Below are positions 62,024 through 64,000 of a stretch of DNA of 64,000 nucleotides, in pieces. How positions within the stretch are numbered: position 1 is the stretch's first letter; every line of letters begins with the position of its first letter. This DNA comes from Ichthyocystis sparus. Its GTDB lineage: Bacteria; Pseudomonadota; Gammaproteobacteria; Burkholderiales; 2013Ark19i. The DNA is taken from assembly GCF_900078755.1 (NCBI RefSeq), contig NZ_FKIH01000002.1. One strand, written 5' to 3'. A model generated the notes under the pieces. That model was not told the DNA's origin. It saw only the letters and a list, made by a program, of their open reading frames with translations, and made no database searches. Both the position numbers and the translations under genes were made by a program.

Positions 62024-64000
62024 CTACTGCTTTCCTTGCTTATCTTTTTCTTCCTCCTTTTCCCTCTCTTTTTCTTCCAACAATGCTCTTATTCTTTCTA
62101 GTGCCTCTTCCCTCTGTCTGTCCTTCATCGCTTTTAATTCTTCTTTCGCTTTTTTTGCTGCTGCTTTTACTTCCGCTTTTTCCTCTCTTATTCTCTTCCT
62201 TTCCCTCTCTTTCTCTGCTTTTACTGCTGCCTCATTCTCCTGTCTTAATAATCTTATTCTTTCTCTTTCCCTCTCTCTCGCTGCTTCTGCTTCTGCTTTT
62301 AGCCTCGCTTTTGTCGCTTTTACTTCTGCTTTTCTACTCTCTGCCGCCGCTTTTCCTGCTGCTTTTATTCTTTCTCTTTCTATCCTAATAGCTTTCATTG
62401 CTGCATTTTCCCTTGCTTTACTTTCCGTTAGTGCTTTAACTATGGCTGCACTTCGTGCTTCTATTTCTTTCATTATATCCTCAGGTATGGAGGAACCTAT
62501 CGCCACTCTTTTGCCACTTCTTACCTCATCCATTTTCTTTTCTTCTCTCCTTCTAGCCTTCGCCAGCAACTTTCTTTTTGTTTTCTCTTTTTCTTCATCT
62601 TCTTCCTCATCCTCCCCCTCCAGTGTTGCTAATTTTTCCATGGCCCTTTTTTCCGCATCACTTATCATTTTTGCTTCCAGTGCTGCCAATCTATTAGCTC
62701 TTTCTTCCTCTGATTCTTGTATAATTATTGTTATTTCCTTTGATGCCTCTTCACGCGCTTTCCTCAATGCAATCATTTCTTCTTCCTCTTTTACTTCTAT
62801 AAGCTTTAGCTCTTCAGCCATCAGTAGCTCTCGTTCTATCAACAGCTCCAGCTCTATCTCCGTTGTTCTAACTCTAGCTCCCTCTAATTCTAATGCTAGT
62901 TCTATATCTTCTTCGCTTGTTCCAGCTCTTGCCTCTATTCTCAATCTATCTAGCTCTACAATTCTCTCTTCTATGTTCACCATCCTTTCTATCTCTCTCT
63001 CTCTCGTTATCAACTGCTCTAGTTCTGTTTCTCGTCTGCGAGCAGTTTCTATCATTGCTTTCGATTCTACTAGCCTTGAATTTATCTCCATCTGCCTTGC
63101 TCTTACTTCCTCTATCTCTTCCCCGCTTGCTCCTGTTGCCACTAGTTCTATCTCTTTTGTTAATAGTTCGTTCGTCTCTCGTTCTAGAGCTTCCGCCTCC
63201 TTCATTCTATCTGTTGCTCTTCTTAGCTCCTCCTCCATTACTATCCGTCTTGCTCTTACTTCTCCTAGCTCTACTGCACTTTCTCCAGCTCCTACTCTGT
63301 CTAATTCTATTTTTCTTGCTCTAACTTCATCTAGCTCTCTTCTCATCTCTTGCAAGCTTCTTGATGGTGTTAATCCCAGAATCGAACCTAATGCTTTCTT
63401 TTTCTCTGTAATTGCTCTTAACCTTTCATCAATTTCTGTCAGGCTTGGCGGTATTTCTATCCCTGGTCCTCTTGTGCCCACTCCTACCCTATTTTTTACT
63501 TCCCTTAGCTCTTTCTCTCTAAGTGTAGCCCTGCCTAGAGCTAATACTACCCCTTGTTCTACTCTTTCCTTTTCTAATCTAGCTTGAGATCTAGCTAATC
63601 TCTGATTTCTCTCTTCTTCCAATTTCTCCAGCATTCTTTTTTCTGATCCTGTTTCTGAGTCTGAATCTGTGCTTGAGCTTGAATCTACTACTGTATAAGG
63701 TACCGTACTCCGCCCTGATGCACCTGGGTCTTGCCAATGCGATGCACCTGGGTCTTGCCAATGCGACGCACCTGGGTCTTGCCAATGCGATGCACCTGGG
63801 GCTTGCCCATGCGATGCACCTGGGTCTTGCCAATGCGATGCACCTGGGTCTTGCCAATGCGATGCACCTGGGGCTTGCCAATGCGATGCACCTGGGGCTT
63901 GCCAATGCGATGCACCTGGGGCTTGCCAATGCGATGCACCTGGGGCTTGCCAATGCGATGCACCTGGGGCTTGCCAATGCGATGCACCTGGGGCTTGCCA
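62024..64000 (-). CDS. Probable family B giant coiled-coil protein, 5' end beyond window
   Basis: The frame is open without a stop from the right edge to 62024, giving 658 visible residues; the Met at 63634 is internal. Order: 12 octapeptide repeats (HWQAPGAS/HWQDPGAS), linker GRSTVPYTVVDSSSSTDSDS then ETGSEKR, then over 530 residues of Glu/Arg/Lys/Ala-rich helix with ER/K character, little hydrophobic core after about residue 450, ending in KEREKEEEKDKQGKQ. The linker matches the family B gene at 60911-61381 and an internal segment matches that gene's decayed downstream part, so a family B domain is predicted past 64000. No known function. Confidence 0.7.
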   Translation of the reverse strand, partial: WQAPGASHWQAPGASHWQAPGASHWQAPGASHWQAPGASHWQAPGASHWQDPGASHWQDPGASHGQAPGASHWQDPGASHWQDPGASHWQDPGASGRSTVPYTVVDSSSSTDSDSETGSEKRMLEKLEEERNQRLARSQARLEKERVEQGVVLALGRATLREKELREVKNRVGVGTRGPGIEIPPSLTEIDERLRAITEKKKALGSILGLTPSRSLQEMRRELDEVRARKIELDRVGAGESAVELGEVRARRIVMEEELRRATDRMKEAEALERETNELLTKEIELVATGASGEEIEEVRARQMEINSRLVESKAMIETARRRETELEQLITREREIERMVNIEERIVELDRLRIEARAGTSEEDIELALELEGARVRTTEIELELLIERELLMAEELKLIEVKEEEEMIALRKAREEASKEITIIIQESEEERANRLAALEAKMISDAEKRAMEKLATLEGEDEEEDEEKEKTKRKLLAKARRREEKKMDEVRSGKRVAIGSSIPEDIMKEIEARSAAIVKALTESKARENAAMKAIRIERERIKAAGKAAAESRKAEVKATKARLKAEAEAARERERERIRLLRQENEAAVKAEKERERKRIREEKAEVKAAAKKAKEELKAMKDRQREEALERIRALLEEKEREKEEEKDKQGKQ
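63716..64000 (-). repeat. 24-bp tandem repeat, 12 units, in frame
   Basis: CACCTGGG recurs every 24 bp at 63721, 63745 and so on to 63985; the last unit is cut by the window edge. Each unit encodes S-H-W-Q-[A/D]-P-G-A on the minus strand. Units differ at one base (GGGTCTT gives Asp; GGGGCTT gives Ala): units 1-3 and 5-6 are Asp, 4 and 7-12 Ala; unit 4 also has Trp to Gly. The near identity suggests active expansion or contraction. All three minus frames are open across it because the period is a multiple of three. Confidence 0.95.

Noticed and set aside
61956..63587. 543-codon plus-strand frame, Ser/Leu/Phe-rich
   Set aside because: It is the exact antisense of the coiled-coil gene; open only because the minus strand uses few codons whose complement is a stop. 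The minus frame has paralogous support, this one does not.
63591..63987. Two further minus-strand frames with repeated ASPRCIAL and HRIGKPQV units
   Set aside because: They arise because the 24-bp array is open in every frame. The third frame continues into the coiled coil with the family linker, so it is the coding one.
48227..64000. CRISPR array or insertion sequence as an explanation for the repeats
   Set aside because: No regularly spaced repeats with unique spacers, no cas genes, no transposase, and no terminal inverted repeats were seen; the repeats are in-frame coding units or old gene duplications.

Overview
The window reads as chromosome of a host-associated betaproteobacterium with a reducing genome. 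The gene neighbourhoods are betaproteobacterial: def-fmt-rsmB-DUF4390-ntrYX, HIT-tatABC-NIF3-petABC-sspAB-tRNA-Thr, M23 peptidase-secA, and mnmG-rsmG-parAB-atp. Several genes usual in these blocks are missing (lptE, atpI, a trkH partner, the his genes beside HIT/tat). Several that remain have lost key motifs: an NtrX-type regulator without Walker A or GAFTGA, a TrkA without its glycine motifs, and a LysM-family protein without LysM. A fish epitheliocystis agent of the 'Candidatus Ichthyocystis' type would fit, but this is inference from gene content and cannot be proved here.

Layout. 1-5000: minus-strand recA (cut by the left edge), topB and a secreted LysM-family remnant, with plus-strand fau between recA and topB. 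5051-22403: one long plus-strand block for protein maturation (def, fmt), rRNA methylation (rsmB), the NtrYX two-component system, trkA, leuS, holA, uvrD, lipoate synthesis (lipB, lipA), HIT and Tat export. 22640-27472: NIF3, the cytochrome bc1 complex, sspA/sspB and tRNA-Thr(TGT). 27492-34998: gpmA, rhodanese, grxC, secB, gpsA, trmL, a DUF721 protein, an M23 peptidase and secA. 35013-48226: mnmG, rsmG, parA, parB, the full F1Fo ATP synthase operon without atpI, and priA.

48.2-64 kb is a different landscape: AT-rich, gene-poor, nearly all real genes on the minus strand, and built from repeatedly duplicated and decaying paralogous blocks. Two unnamed families are visible. Family A is a roughly 200-aa helical protein at 48.3 and 52.7 kb, plus a decayed tandem copy at 51.1 kb inside a 1.6-kb direct duplication. 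Family B shares an N-terminal domain of about 90 residues (motif F-[YH]-G-[TS]) followed by variable tails, from very long Glu/Lys/Arg coiled coils to short acidic or basic ends. It has clear copies at 55.3-57.1, 59.0-59.4, 60.9-61.4 and 61.4-61.7 kb and very probably a fifth at 62.0 kb to the right edge, which carries a 12-unit 24-bp in-frame repeat. Several copies keep the N-terminal domain while the downstream coiled-coil part has decayed. A short leader element recurs upstream of three family members. These proteins match nothing I recognise. Duplication, coiled coils, tail-anchored and low-complexity neighbours and rapid decay suggest host-interaction proteins, and this is the best candidate for an undescribed system in the window.

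Base composition changes near 45.7-46.0 kb: the plus strand is G-rich to the left and C-rich to the right, and most genes switch strand shortly after. The 331-bp atpC-priA gap at the switch holds three DnaA-box-like 9-mers. Many genes use GTG or TTG starts, so several starts were placed by Shine-Dalgarno sequence or family alignment.
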